NCBI GenBank assembly: GCA_026195255.1
Contig: JAPHSS010000025.1
Location: 1 to 44,290, forward strand
DNA: 44,290 nt
Source: Gammaproteobacteria bacterium
Lineage (GTDB): Bacteria; Pseudomonadota; Gammaproteobacteria; SZUA-229
Direction: 5' to 3'
Shown piece by piece: positions 8,130 through 16,902 of the stretch; position 1 is the first letter of the stretch, and each line of letters begins with the position of its first letter. Position numbers and translations under genes: made by a program. The notes beneath the pieces were generated by a model, which saw only the letters and a list, made by a program, of their open reading frames with translations, was not told the DNA's origin and searched no databases.

Positions 8130-8915
8130 TTATTTATTCACGTTAATTTCAACAGCTTCTAATATATGCTGATTTAATGCTGACTGAGCAAGTGTAATTG
8201 ATTTAAAACCTAAACTTTGCGCCAGTTCTACACCGCGCTGCGACGCTACTATGAGTGATGTTTCTAATATTGCATTTTTGCCAGGCGGTTTAAGCATATC
8301 ATACAGGTTTTGCAATGATTCATTACTGGTAACTGTTATGACATTTATTTGCTGTTCGTTCCAGTTATTACTTAAGTCCTGGCGACTGATATATTCATCT
8401 TTCCGGGGTATAGTGCGTCGATACACTTCCGCATAGCGAACCCTCGCACCTCTTTTACGTAATTCATCAGCTAAATAAGCCAAACCGCCATTACCTCTTA
8501 AAATCAGGCATTGAGCGCCTTTTATATTAACAGCCTGCAATTCCTCAAGTTTTAATAAAGCTTCACTATTAAAGCCGCTTTCGGGGCTCAAATTAACCTT
8601 AAACCCAAGTGCGGTGGCAGCTGAAGTTGTCGCTTTTCCAACTGTCGCTATTTTTGCAGTGATTGAATCAGGTTTGATGCCTAATCGATGCATTAGTTTT
8701 GCTGTATTTTGCGCCGCATTTACGCTAACAAAAACAATTAAATTATTTTCATTTAATTTTTCCAGTACTTCTTTAAGCTCATCACTTAATTCTACCTGCT
8801 GAATTTCTATACTGGGAAAAACAAGCGATTTAAAACCTTTTGCCGTTAGTAAATCAACAAGTTCAGCAGCCTGATGTTTCGGCCGGGTTACCAGCACAAG
8901 GTTATTATTACTCAT
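8130..8915 (-). CDS. hemD: uroporphyrinogen-III synthase HemD
   Basis: The 261-residue protein is a full-length HemD. It closes hydroxymethylbilane while inverting ring D, giving uroporphyrinogen III for haem, sirohaem and cobalamin. The family is divergent, but typical points are the opening LVLVTRPKHQAAELVDLL, the middle IVFVSVNAAQ, LILRGNGGLAYLADELRKRG, then AEVYRR and the late VTVTSNESLQNL. It follows hemC after a 29-bp gap, the usual order. Confidence 0.93.
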   Translation of the reverse strand: MSNNNLVLVTRPKHQAAELVDLLTAKGFKSLVFPSIEIQQVELSDELKEVLEKLNENNLIVFVSVNAAQNTAKLMHRLGIKPDSITAKIATVGKATTSAATALGFKVNLSPESGFNSEALLKLEELQAVNIKGAQCLILRGNGGLAYLADELRKRGARVRYAEVYRRTIPRKDEYISRQDLSNNWNEQQINVITVTSNESLQNLYDMLKPPGKNAILETSLIVASQRGVELAQSLGFKSITLAQSALNQHILEAVEINVNK

Positions 8916-8944
8916 TTAAATTGCCTGACTGAAGTAAAACAGCC

Positions 8945-9874
8945 TCAATCGATCATCCCCATTTCTCGTAAAATCACATCTGCGCCATCATTTAACAATT
9001 GCTCGGCTAATTGTTTTCCAAGGCTTTCAGCTTCACTAGCCGGACCTCTAATTTCACCCCGAATTACTTCACTACCATCCGCACGGCCGACCAGACCTCG
9101 TAAATATATTTCATTATTGTCTAGCAGTGCAAAACCCGCGATAGGCACCTGACAGCCTCCATTTAAGCGATTATTCATAGCTCTCTCGGCACTTAATCGA
9201 GTGTGAGTGTGCATGTCATTCAAGGGGGCAATTAAAGCTTCAATTTCAGCATCACCAACACGACACTCTATGCCGACTGCACCCTGGCCAACTGATGGCA
9301 GGCTTTGCTCGGGCGTAATGCGCATTTTTATTCTTTCTTCAAACTCTAGTCTTAATAAACCTGCTGTCGCGAGGATAATGGCATCATAGTCACCATTATC
9401 GAGTTTTTGCAGACGACTGTTTACGTTACCGCGCAAATTCAGCATCTGGGCTTTTGGCATCGCTTCTTTTATCTGTAATTGACGACGCAAACTAGATGAA
9501 CCAATACGTGCATCTTCAGGTAAGTCTTCAAGGCTATTATAATTATTTGAAACGAAAGCATCTGTTGGATCTTCTCGCTGCATTATCACGGGAAGATGCA
9601 GACCCGGAGGGAATTCCATGGGTACATCTTTCATCGAATGTACCGCGATATCTGCCTCACCATCAAGCATAGACTGCTCTAACTCTTTTACGAACAAACC
9701 TTTACCACCTACTTTTGCCAGAGGCGCATCAAGTATCTTGTCACCCTTTGAAAGAATTTTAATTAACTCTACTTTAAGCTCAGGGTAAATAAGCCGTAAT
9801 TGACGCGAGACTTCTTCAGCTTGCCAAAGGGCCAGAGGACTTTTACGGGTAGCAATACGGATGGTTTTTAACAT
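8945..9874 (-). CDS. hemC: porphobilinogen deaminase (hydroxymethylbilane synthase) HemC
   Basis: The 309-residue protein joins four porphobilinogen units into hydroxymethylbilane in the cytoplasm. It begins with the family signature [15 protein letters not shown] and carries [14 protein letters not shown] and [15 protein letters not shown]. The dipyrromethane-cofactor cysteine is in [12 protein letters not shown] near residue 242. The length is standard (about 310). In Pseudomonas hemC directly follows algR; here a receptor gene intervenes and a 92-bp gap precedes hemC, in which I see no clear promoter. Confidence 0.97.
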   Translation of the reverse strand: MLKTIRIATRKSPLALWQAEEVSRQLRLIYPELKVELIKILSKGDKILDAPLAKVGGKGLFVKELEQSMLDGEADIAVHSMKDVPMEFPPGLHLPVIMQREDPTDAFVSNNYNSLEDLPEDARIGSSSLRRQLQIKEAMPKAQMLNLRGNVNSRLQKLDNGDYDAIILATAGLLRLEFEERIKMRITPEQSLPSVGQGAVGIECRVGDAEIEALIAPLNDMHTHTRLSAERAMNNRLNGGCQVPIAGFALLDNNEIYLRGLVGRADGSEVIRGEIRGPASEAESLGKQLAEQLLNDGADVILREMGMID

Positions 9875-9966
9875 TAATTTTTCCAGATTCTCAAATATTC
9901 CATTTTACCTCAGATTTTGGATCACAGCAGCTATTCAAATAAAATGCTTATCTCATAAGGCTTAAA

Positions 9967-11943
9967 TTAAAACTTATATCTGATGTATGTACTAATCTGC
10001 ACCCCATCTACTGGCAAACCTTCTTCATTACCCCAGATAGAAGGCACAGGGTCTTCTCTGTTTAATAAATTTCGAATATCCAGTACCAGGTTAAGGTTGT
10101 TCTTCCATTGATAGTTTACATTCAAGTTAAGCTGCCAAATTGTATCCAGCCTCTTTGCCAGCTGTTCTGAGCTGGCATGCACATCAAAATATGCAATGTT
10201 ATATAACCGCACATCTAGATTAGACCCAAAGACTGTTTCTAAACCTAACTGTAATATATGTCTGGGAAAAGCGGTGAAGTCCTGCTGTGTATTTTTATCT
10301 TCACTTTTTATAAAAGAATAAGCGCCTTGTATTTTCCAGTCATCGATTAACACTGTTGACCCAAACTCTACACCTTGTGAATTAAACTCACCCTGGTTCT
10401 CATATCGAGTTACAAACGGAGCAGGCAGGGTAGAGCCATTCACAATTATAATTGCATCCTGCCAGTTACTCATAAATAACGTTGTAGTGAATGTATATAA
10501 ATTTTCATGTTTCATCCATATCAACTCATAGGTATCTATCGTTTCAGGCTTCAAGTCCGGATTTCCCTGTATTTGTCCCGATGAAGTAATCTCACTGGCA
10601 ACGGGGGCGCGAAATGCATTTCCATATTGAAATTTTAACGCCTGATTGTCATCAAGCAGGTAAACCAGCCCCAATCGTGGCGTAAAATGTGAGCCAAATT
10701 CAGAATAATCATCTACCCTTGATCCTATATCCAGTAATAACTTTCCCTCATAAAATGGCAATCGAATTTGCGCGAAAACATTATTAATGCTTCGCTTCTG
10801 CCCATCAAAAGCCTGTACACCCGAAATGAGCTCTGTGGAAACGACCTTTGCCTTATCAACTCCAGCGCCTAGAACCCACCGTGCTGCGTTTTCCCCGCCT
10901 TCATCTTTTACAATCAGACTCATTCCGTAACGTTCATCTTCCTGAGCCTGTAATGGGATAGCCGCAAACTGATATTCAAATTGTTGATCGGTGTTCCAGA
11001 AGAAAGTTTTTAGTTCTAATGTCTTGTGCTGCCCCCATGAATATTTTGCATTGGCGGTTAACATGTAAAATTCCTGATTACCATCACTTACATCATCTTC
11101 CCCCAATGTGGTTTCACCAAAACTGGCAAAATCTGTAGCGTCCCAGTTGTTATAGTAAAGCCCAAACTCGCTATCCCAATGCTGGTTCAGCCTGTTTTGT
11201 GTTTTCAGATAAACTGTTTTTGAAATATAAGCATCTTCACGCACTCCCTGCACATCGGCATCAGAAGTTTTAAAACTTATGTTTGAATCCGCTTGGTGTG
11301 TTGATGCAATGGCACCATGCATTCGACTGCTTTCACCTACAGACTGACTAAAGCGAGCATAACCCCTGCTATAACCAGGTGAGCCGATACCCAACTCCGA
11401 TTCAACTATGTCTTCACCTGGTGAGAATGTTGATAATGAAAATACACCATGGAATGCATCACTTCCATAAACCGCTGAACCAGGTCCACGAATTAACTCA
11501 GCTCTCTGTAATGCGCCTAAATCAAAATTTGCCAGAAAATACTGTGCTGTTCCAAATGAATAAGTATTCATGGGAACACCATCAAGTAATGTGGCAACCC
11601 CCCTTACTGATAATGCGTTAGAAAATCCACGTATTGCAAAGGCATCTGAGCCACCTAATGTCGGATGGACCATAGTGGAAGGCTGGTATGACATAATCTC
11701 ATTTGTTCGACGTGCACCGTTACTTTCCCATACATTCTGGTTTATCACGGTAACGCTTGAGCTCGCCTCAAGCACTGACTCATCAAATAACGAAGCCACC
11801 GATACATTCATCAGTTCTTCTAATGACAGCTCCAGCAGTGAGTCTACATGTGCTTGAACTGTAAAAGGCAGGCAGACAAAACCTACAAGTAACCTTATGT
11901 GATTATTTGTAGGTAGCCATATTTTTGATTTTTTTTCTGACAT
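9967..11943 (-). CDS. TonB-dependent outer-membrane receptor
   Basis: The 658-residue protein has a signal peptide (residues 1-31, cleavage likely after VQA) and a short mature N-terminus with LLELSLEELMNVSV. A plug domain follows (about 60-170, with AFAIRGFSNALSVRGV and ELIRGPGSAVYGSDAF), then a 22-strand barrel ending in the terminal aromatic YIRYKF. Receptors of this class import iron chelates, haem, cobalamin or other cofactors using TonB energy; the ligand is not evident. No haem-receptor FRAP/NPNL signature is seen, although FRAP-like AFRAPV occurs at the usual barrel position. The ATG at 11943 lies inside algR (41-bp overlap), so translation is probably coupled. Its place between algR and hemC is unusual. 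Confidence 0.93.
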   Translation of the reverse strand: MSEKKSKIWLPTNNHIRLLVGFVCLPFTVQAHVDSLLELSLEELMNVSVASLFDESVLEASSSVTVINQNVWESNGARRTNEIMSYQPSTMVHPTLGGSDAFAIRGFSNALSVRGVATLLDGVPMNTYSFGTAQYFLANFDLGALQRAELIRGPGSAVYGSDAFHGVFSLSTFSPGEDIVESELGIGSPGYSRGYARFSQSVGESSRMHGAIASTHQADSNISFKTSDADVQGVREDAYISKTVYLKTQNRLNQHWDSEFGLYYNNWDATDFASFGETTLGEDDVSDGNQEFYMLTANAKYSWGQHKTLELKTFFWNTDQQFEYQFAAIPLQAQEDERYGMSLIVKDEGGENAARWVLGAGVDKAKVVSTELISGVQAFDGQKRSINNVFAQIRLPFYEGKLLLDIGSRVDDYSEFGSHFTPRLGLVYLLDDNQALKFQYGNAFRAPVASEITSSGQIQGNPDLKPETIDTYELIWMKHENLYTFTTTLFMSNWQDAIIIVNGSTLPAPFVTRYENQGEFNSQGVEFGSTVLIDDWKIQGAYSFIKSEDKNTQQDFTAFPRHILQLGLETVFGSNLDVRLYNIAYFDVHASSEQLAKRLDTIWQLNLNVNYQWKNNLNLVLDIRNLLNREDPVPSIWGNEEGLPVDGVQISTYIRYKF

Positions 11944-12649
11944 GAGGCAAGTGGCGCCGACTGATTTCCAGGCGCTCTTCTATTCCTTCTATGGTGATTA
12001 CACAATGTCCTTCAGTGTTTTTTTCCAGTCCGTTCATAAACCGATCCGCTACCAGCGCATTTCGGTGTATCCGGGTAAAGACATGATCAAATTCACTTTC
12101 CAGTGATTTCAAAGACTCTTCTATGAGGCACTCATGGTCATCCGTGCGTAAAGTAACGTATTTATGGTCCGCTAAAAAATAACGAATGCTATCAATGGGT
12201 ACTAATTCAAGAGTGCCCCGCGTTTTCACACAGATATGGGTACGTACTTTAGGTTGCTCATCCAGATATTTAAGCTGTTCTAGCTGTGGTTTGGTTAAAC
12301 GAGCTGCTGCCTTTAAAGATTTATGCAGGCTTTCCTGCTTTATAGGCTTCAGCAAATAATCAACCGCATGGGTTTCAAACGCCTTCAGAGCATGCTCACT
12401 AAAGGCGGTGGTAAATATTATTGCAGGTGGCTTGCTTAGCCGGTTCATATGATGTGCAGTCTCTATACCGTCCATTCCGGGCATACGTATATCGAGCAAA
12501 ACAACATCTGGCTTTAATTCCTGCGCTAAACGTAAAGCATCTTTCCCATTAGACGCATTAGCACATGCTTCAAAGCCACTTAATTCCTGCACCAGGCCTA
12601 TTAACCTTTGTCTAGCTAATGGCTCATCATCGACAATCAATATATTCAT
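11903..12649 (-). CDS. algR: LytTR-type response regulator AlgR
   Basis: The 248-residue protein has a receiver domain (1-120) with acidic pocket DD at 7-8, phospho-acceptor D53 (LLDIRMPGMDG) and the late conserved lysine in LLKPIK. A LytTR DNA-binding domain (about 140-245) contains the RYFLADHKYVTLRT strand pair and FTRIHRNALV. AlgR homologues control alginate, type IV pili and other surface traits in Pseudomonas; targets here are unknown. Its start overlaps the algZ end by 4 bp (ATGA). The last 41 bp overlap the start of the TonB-dependent receptor. Confidence 0.94.
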   Translation of the reverse strand: MNILIVDDEPLARQRLIGLVQELSGFEACANASNGKDALRLAQELKPDVVLLDIRMPGMDGIETAHHMNRLSKPPAIIFTTAFSEHALKAFETHAVDYLLKPIKQESLHKSLKAAARLTKPQLEQLKYLDEQPKVRTHICVKTRGTLELVPIDSIRYFLADHKYVTLRTDDHECLIEESLKSLESEFDHVFTRIHRNALVADRFMNGLEKNTEGHCVITIEGIEERLEISRRHLPHVRKKIKNMATYK

Positions 12650-13692
12650 GTTTTTAAAGGTATTCCTATGGAAACCGTATACAGATTAGGTTCTGCTTTA
12701 ATTTTAAATTCGGCTTCATCTCCATATGTCAGGGCCAGGCGAGTCTGAATATTCGCCTGCGCCATATGATTTCCCTTGTGCCGGCTCATGGCACCATGCC
12801 CTGTAACTGGATTGCTTACACTTAAGCATAGTCGATTGTTTTCGAGTTGCGCTGAAATTTTTATATTTCCTCCATCAGAAAGCGGTTCAATTCCATGATA
12901 AATGGCATTTTCCACTAATGGTTGTAAACATAAAGAAGGCACTTCTATCTCCATTGCAGATTCATCTAATATCCACTCGGTGGAAAGTCGCTGGTCCAGA
13001 CGCAAGTGCTCAATATCAAGATAACTAGCAGTAAGATCAAGCTCATCGCGTAATGTATGGCTTGTTTCTTCCATTAAACTCGCCCTGAATAGATCAGACA
13101 GGTCTTCTACGGCTTTTTCAGCTTTATCAGCATCGACACGTACAAGGCTAGCAATTGTATTCATACTGTTAAACAGAAAATGCGGCCGAATCCTCGCCTT
13201 TAATGCCTGTAATTGGGCATGGCTTTGCGCCTGTATATTCGTTCTCCACTGGTATTGCACATAAAAATAGCGAAGCAGAACGCCATAAATAATAGCGCTA
13301 ATCGCTAAGTTTCGAATGATAAAGTAAATAATTAATTGCTTATTTTCTTCACTTAGTTCTTCCATCAGGCCACTTATGTAAACTGCCAGCCCACTAAAAA
13401 TCACCGTCACCAGCATCATCAATAAAAAACTTGAGCTTGCACATACTTTAACCGACTGTTTATTAAGCCAGTCTCTTAACGCACAGAGCAAACTGGCATT
13501 AACCAGGCCTATCCATTGTGAAAAAAAGGATATTAGCGCCAGGCGCTGCCAGAAGCCCGCCTGTTCAGAGGGCGCCAGTGCAAGCAGCAATGACAATAGC
13601 TCAACCATGAGTATCAGCATAAAAACAGCTGACACATCACATAAATTAGGGATAAAGCCCTGATTTGAATTTGAATTTAAATCCTTTTCCAT
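12646..13692 (-). CDS. algZ: LytS-type sensor histidine kinase AlgZ/FimS
   Basis: The 348-residue protein has four predicted membrane segments in its first 145 residues. A His_kinase domain follows, with phospho-acceptor H171 in RIRPHFLFNSMNTI, and an ATPase domain with N-box N262 in LQPLVENAIYHGI. It is the partner of the following algR (4-bp overlap). FimS/AlgZ proteins lack the standard D/F/G boxes of larger kinases, and the same compact form is seen here. The gene diverges from argH, as in Pseudomonas. Confidence 0.93.
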   Translation of the reverse strand: MEKDLNSNSNQGFIPNLCDVSAVFMLILMVELLSLLLALAPSEQAGFWQRLALISFFSQWIGLVNASLLCALRDWLNKQSVKVCASSSFLLMMLVTVIFSGLAVYISGLMEELSEENKQLIIYFIIRNLAISAIIYGVLLRYFYVQYQWRTNIQAQSHAQLQALKARIRPHFLFNSMNTIASLVRVDADKAEKAVEDLSDLFRASLMEETSHTLRDELDLTASYLDIEHLRLDQRLSTEWILDESAMEIEVPSLCLQPLVENAIYHGIEPLSDGGNIKISAQLENNRLCLSVSNPVTGHGAMSRHKGNHMAQANIQTRLALTYGDEAEFKIKAEPNLYTVSIGIPLKT

Positions 13693-13797
13693 AATTGCAG
13701 TTTAGACGATAAGCGGTAGTTTTGTTGAGTACTTAGGCAGTTGTTAGACTATTACGGATCTTTCTCGGGCTGGTAAACTGACGGGATGACACTCTAA

Positions 13798-13826
13798 TTG
13801 GTTAGAGCCACGCCTTTTGTTATACT
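13798..13826 (+). promoter_or_regulatory. sigma70-type promoter of argH
   Basis: TTGGTT (13798-13803), a 17-bp spacer and TATACT (13821-13826) form a good vegetative promoter. Transcription would begin near 13833. This rules out the upstream in-frame ATG-like starts around 13798 and fixes the argH start at 13867. Confidence 0.72.
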
Positions 13827-13866
13827 CCGCGCTAATTCGAAACCCGCATCAGGACTCAGCAATATC

Positions 13867-15270
13867 ATGAGCAATTCTAAAGATTCAAAACAAACACCAG
13901 ACAAGTTATGGGGTGGCCGTTTTTCTGAGCCAACTGATGCATTTGTAGAGGCATTTACTGCCTCGGTACAATTTGATCAACGTATGTATCGACAGGATAT
14001 TGAAGGCTCACGTGCACACGCACGTATGCTTACAAAAATCGGCGTACTGACTGACGAAGATTGTCAGTCATTATTAAAAGGCCTCGACCAGATAGAGCAG
14101 GAAATAACTGACGGAAAGTTTGAATGGTCGATAAGCCGTGAAGATGTTCATATGAACATTGAAGCTCGTCTGACCGAAATTGTGGGTGATGCTGGCAAAC
14201 GTTTACACACAGGTCGCTCACGAAACGATCAGGTCGCCACGGATATTCGCCTGTATTTACGTGATCAGATAACCTTTGCAATTGCAGAAATTCGTCGTTT
14301 GCAAACGGGGTTACTGGATTTAGCGGAACGTGAAGCCAGCACTATTATGCCTGGTTTTACACACTTACAGGTTGCTCAACCCGTTACATTTGGACATCAC
14401 CTGTTAGCCTGGTTTGAAAACATGCAGCGTGATGCATCTCGATTTGAAGACTGTGCTCGACGCATGAATGTACTTCCCCTGGGCGCGGCGGCACTGGCCG
14501 GCACAACATATCCTATAGACCGACATTTCACTGCAGATTTACTTAAATTCGATGACGTTTGTCGTAATTCACTGGATGCTGTAAGTGACCGTGATTTTGC
14601 AATTGAGTTTTGCGCTGCGGCGGCAATTCTAATGACTCATTTATCACGTTTTTCTGAAGAACTGGTTTTATGGTCTTCTGCACAGTTTAATTTTATTAAT
14701 CTGCCTGATCGTTTCTGCACCGGCTCGTCTATTATGCCGCAAAAGAAAAACCCGGACGTACCTGAGCTCGTTAGAGGTAAAACAGGTCGAGTTAATGGCC
14801 ATTTAATTTCCTTACTCACCCTGATGAAGTCACAACCACTGGCTTACAACAAAGATAACCAGGAAGACAAAGAACCCATTTTTGACACAATCGACACCAT
14901 ATTAGGTTCATTGCGCGCATTTGCCGACATGATCCCTGCAATTGAATCAAAAAAAGAAAACATGTATGGCGCTGCAAAACAGGGCTTTTCAACTGCAACC
15001 GATTTAGCAGACTATTTAGTTGTTAAAGGCCTGCCATTTCGTGATGCCCATGAAGTAGTAGGCAAAGCTGTCGCTTATGGTGTTGAGAGTCAAAAAGACC
15101 TAAGTGAAATGACACTTGAGGAATTACAGAATTTCTCAGATATTATCCAGCAAGATGTATTTGATGTGTTAACACTGGAGGGCTCGGTTGCCGCCCGTAA
15201 CCATATTGGAGGCACGGCACCCGAACAGGTGTTAATTGCAGTTAAAGACGGCAGGGAAAGAATAAAATAA
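13867..15270 (+). CDS. argH: argininosuccinate lyase ArgH
   Basis: The 467-residue protein splits argininosuccinate into arginine and fumarate, the last step of arginine synthesis. It opens with [19 protein letters not shown], has the [13 protein letters not shown] segment and the superfamily signature [15 protein letters not shown], and ends with the usual helical C-terminus. I use ATG 13867 because the promoter ends just upstream and an AGGA lies 11 bases before it. The frame open from 13798 would begin at the -35. The divergent partner is algZ, a conserved arrangement. Its 3' end faces the large inverted repeat at 15286. Confidence 0.97.
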   Translation: MSNSKDSKQTPDKLWGGRFSEPTDAFVEAFTASVQFDQRMYRQDIEGSRAHARMLTKIGVLTDEDCQSLLKGLDQIEQEITDGKFEWSISREDVHMNIEARLTEIVGDAGKRLHTGRSRNDQVATDIRLYLRDQITFAIAEIRRLQTGLLDLAEREASTIMPGFTHLQVAQPVTFGHHLLAWFENMQRDASRFEDCARRMNVLPLGAAALAGTTYPIDRHFTADLLKFDDVCRNSLDAVSDRDFAIEFCAAAAILMTHLSRFSEELVLWSSAQFNFINLPDRFCTGSSIMPQKKNPDVPELVRGKTGRVNGHLISLLTLMKSQPLAYNKDNQEDKEPIFDTIDTILGSLRAFADMIPAIESKKENMYGAAKQGFSTATDLADYLVVKGLPFRDAHEVVGKAVAYGVESQKDLSEMTLEELQNFSDIIQQDVFDVLTLEGSVAARNHIGGTAPEQVLIAVKDGRERIK

Positions 15271-15285
15271 AAGCTGACTTTACAC

Positions 15286-15462
15286 TGCTCTGGCACGTCT
15301 CCCTCGGGGAAAGGTCTCGTTTTTTGAGCCCTGTCCCCTGTTTTGATGCCATCAAGAGTATTACGGCGTCGACTACCTACACTGTCAGTTCCTGGTGGTA
15401 TGACTTAAGGGACAGAGCGCCAAAAAGCGGCGGTCTTTCCCCGAGGAAGACGTACCAGAGCA
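15286..15462. repeat. 177-bp inverted-repeat element between argH and hpt
   Basis: The outer arms match over about 29 bases: TGCTCTGGCACGTCTCCCTC... on the left is near-complementary to ...GAGGAAGACGTACCAGAGCA on the right, including CGGGGAAAG against CTTTCCCCG. Inner arms continue with a T-run against an A-run, then CCTGTCCC against GGGACAG. About 70 bases in the middle are unpaired and hold a 20-codon frame at 15346-15408. It fills the gap between two convergent genes. It resembles a REPIN or MITE remnant; no clear target duplication is seen. A structured RNA is an alternative. Confidence 0.75.
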
Positions 15463-15467
15463 TATAT

Positions 15468-15806
15468 TTACAAATGTGTGCGTAATTCAGCCTCAACTAA
15501 TGCATATGCATCATTGAGATTCACTAAAATATTCGCAAGTTCATTCGCATTACTAACTTTTGCTTCGTCTTCAAGTCGTTTGGCACACTGAAAAACCTGC
15601 ATAGCACCTATACTCCCGCTACCGCCTTTCAGTTGATGTGCATTATGTATAACAGTGTCTGTATCACCCGCAGGTAGCGCGGTGTTTATGCCTTCAATCA
15701 ACTTGGGCGAATTTCCAAGATAAGTCTCAATAAACTCACCAAGAGAATCTCCCATCAGATCTGCGATCTCATTAAATACTAATTTATCTATTACTGGCTC
15801 AGTCAT
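15468..15806 (-). CDS. histidine phosphotransfer (Hpt) protein
   Basis: The 112-residue protein is a stand-alone Hpt domain: a four-helix bundle with phospho-acceptor H57 in HNAHQLKGGSGSIGA. Such proteins shuttle phosphate between hybrid kinases and response regulators. No hybrid kinase is nearby, so its partner is elsewhere. It follows the small unknown gene at 15826 after 19 bp and is likely its operon partner. The end of the gene touches the 177-bp inverted repeat. Confidence 0.9.
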   Translation of the reverse strand: MTEPVIDKLVFNEIADLMGDSLGEFIETYLGNSPKLIEGINTALPAGDTDTVIHNAHQLKGGSGSIGAMQVFQCAKRLEDEAKVSNANELANILVNLNDAYALVEAELRTHL

Positions 15807-15825
15807 AATTTCATCTAGTTAATCG

Positions 15826-16167
15826 TTATCGGGAAACATCACCGACCAACATGGCTTCAGGCACATATTGACGAATGGCGCTTGTAAGCTCTTTACATAA
15901 TCCAGGTCTGGGTTTATGTGAAACCCATAAACAGTTGATTTTTAAGTCCATATTAGCAAATACAACTTCTGAGCTATATCTACTGAGTACCATTTGAATA
16001 TCTTGCAGAGTTCGATCAATATAGTTTTGGGGTTTTTTCTTTAATTTTGGAATGATCAACATGAAATCAACGAATGAATTACCATTCTCATCACGGGTAG
16101 GCGCAAGCTTATAAAGCGGCTCTCCTGGAATCACACCCTTAAACATATCAATTTTTTGATCAGACAT
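15826..16167 (-). CDS. hypothetical protein preceding the Hpt gene
   Basis: A 113-residue soluble protein with no signal peptide or membrane segment. It alternates strands and helices: SFVDFMLIIPKLKKK, then a helix YIDRTLQDIQMVLSRY, then VVFANMDLKINCLWVSHKP, then a helix ending IRQYVPEAMLVGD, like a small alpha/beta ferredoxin-type fold. I do not recognise a named family. The tight spacing to the Hpt gene suggests a role in the same signalling step, but that is inference. Confidence 0.75.
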   Translation of the reverse strand: MSDQKIDMFKGVIPGEPLYKLAPTRDENGNSFVDFMLIIPKLKKKPQNYIDRTLQDIQMVLSRYSSEVVFANMDLKINCLWVSHKPRPGLCKELTSAIRQYVPEAMLVGDVSR

Positions 16168-16288
16168 AAGCTTCTCACATGGAATTAGCTAGTGCTTTTA
16201 TTAAGCTTAGACGAACTCATTAAAGAACGCTAAGAAATTTACATTATCATTTACTAAGACGACTGTCTAACAAATAGACTAAATATAT

Positions 16289-16317
16289 TTGCCTAAGTGG
16301 CCTATTTCGTGGATAAT
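16289..16317 (+). promoter_or_regulatory. sigma70-type promoter of the dsrC/tusE-like gene
   Basis: TTGCCT (16289-16294), a 17-bp spacer and GATAAT (16312-16317) form a promoter with start near 16324. This places the upstream in-frame start at 16289 outside the message and supports ATG 16364. Confidence 0.6.
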
Positions 16318-16363
16318 ACCTGACCAAATTAGTCAAGATTATTTATTTTTACGAGGTGATGTA

Positions 16364-16699
16364 ATGGAAGCGATTGTTGACGGTAAAACAATTGAATTAA
16401 GCGAAGCAGGCTGGCTGCTAAATTTAGATGAGTGGAGCGAAGAATTAGCTGCACAAATCGCAATTACTGAAAATGTGCCCGAGCTTACAGAAGAGCACTG
16501 GAACATTATTAGAATGGCACGTGAGTACTTTCTAGCTAACGGTACGGTTTGTGAGCCACGCGCTTTTTCAAAATTAATGAAAAAAGAATATGGCAAAGAC
16601 AAGAGTGACCAGAAGTATATATACTCTCTGTTCCCAACGGGTCTAATTAAGTGTGCAAATAAAATTGCAGGCTTGCCACGTCCAAAGGGCTGTAGTTAG
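16364..16699 (+). CDS. DsrC/TusE-family sulfur-carrier protein lacking canonical CysB
   Basis: The 111-residue protein matches the DsrC/TusE/RspA family: GWLLNLDEWSEELA, EEHWNIIRMAREYF, then the flexible C-terminal arm KCANKIAGLPRPKGCS. The penultimate cysteine CysA is C110. The canonical DsrC CysB position, 11 residues before it, is N99; instead a cysteine occurs at 97. TusE also lacks CysB, so this is TusE-like by that test, though no tusBCD genes are near. TusE passes sulfur for tRNA 2-thiouridine; other relatives act in sulfur metabolism or regulation. A strong ribosome binding site (GAGGTGAT) fixes the start at 16364. A terminator follows. Confidence 0.9.
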   Translation: MEAIVDGKTIELSEAGWLLNLDEWSEELAAQIAITENVPELTEEHWNIIRMAREYFLANGTVCEPRAFSKLMKKEYGKDKSDQKYIYSLFPTGLIKCANKIAGLPRPKGCS

Positions 16700-16728
16700 T
16701 TTTTAACTACTTCCCCCCGGCGAAAAAT

Positions 16729-16760
16729 AAAAAGGGTGACGTTGAGTCACCCTTTTTATT
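16729..16760 (+). terminator. Rho-independent terminator after the dsrC/tusE-like gene
   Basis: AAAAAGGGTGAC, loop GTTGA, then GTCACCCTTTTT form a perfect 12-bp stem with a T-tract. It lies 30 bp after the stop. The A-tract on the other side means it could also stop the minus-strand DUF3187 message. Confidence 0.88.
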
Positions 16761-16774
16761 GCGTGAAACATTAC

Positions 16775-16862
16775 CACAGAAGACAGACCCTCTGGAGAAA
16801 GGTATTTTTGAGGTTATTTCACCGCAGGCGCAGTAAGCTCAAAAAACTCTCTGTCCTCTGTG
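16775..16862. repeat. imperfect inverted repeat of CACAGAGGACAGA type
   Basis: CACAGAAGACAGA (16775-16787) is complementary at 12 of 13 places to TCTGTCCTCTGTG (16850-16862). CGCAGGCGCAG and CCTGCGTGG add further symmetry. It sits between the terminator and the DUF3187 gene and looks like a decayed dispersed repeat. Confidence 0.45.
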
Positions 16863-16902
16863 CCTGCGTGGCAAATATTTTAAAAACCCAAATAAGGCAA
16901 AT

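Noticed and set aside
13798-13866. N-terminal extension of ArgH
   Set aside because: It overlaps the promoter; the family starts near the ATG at 13867.
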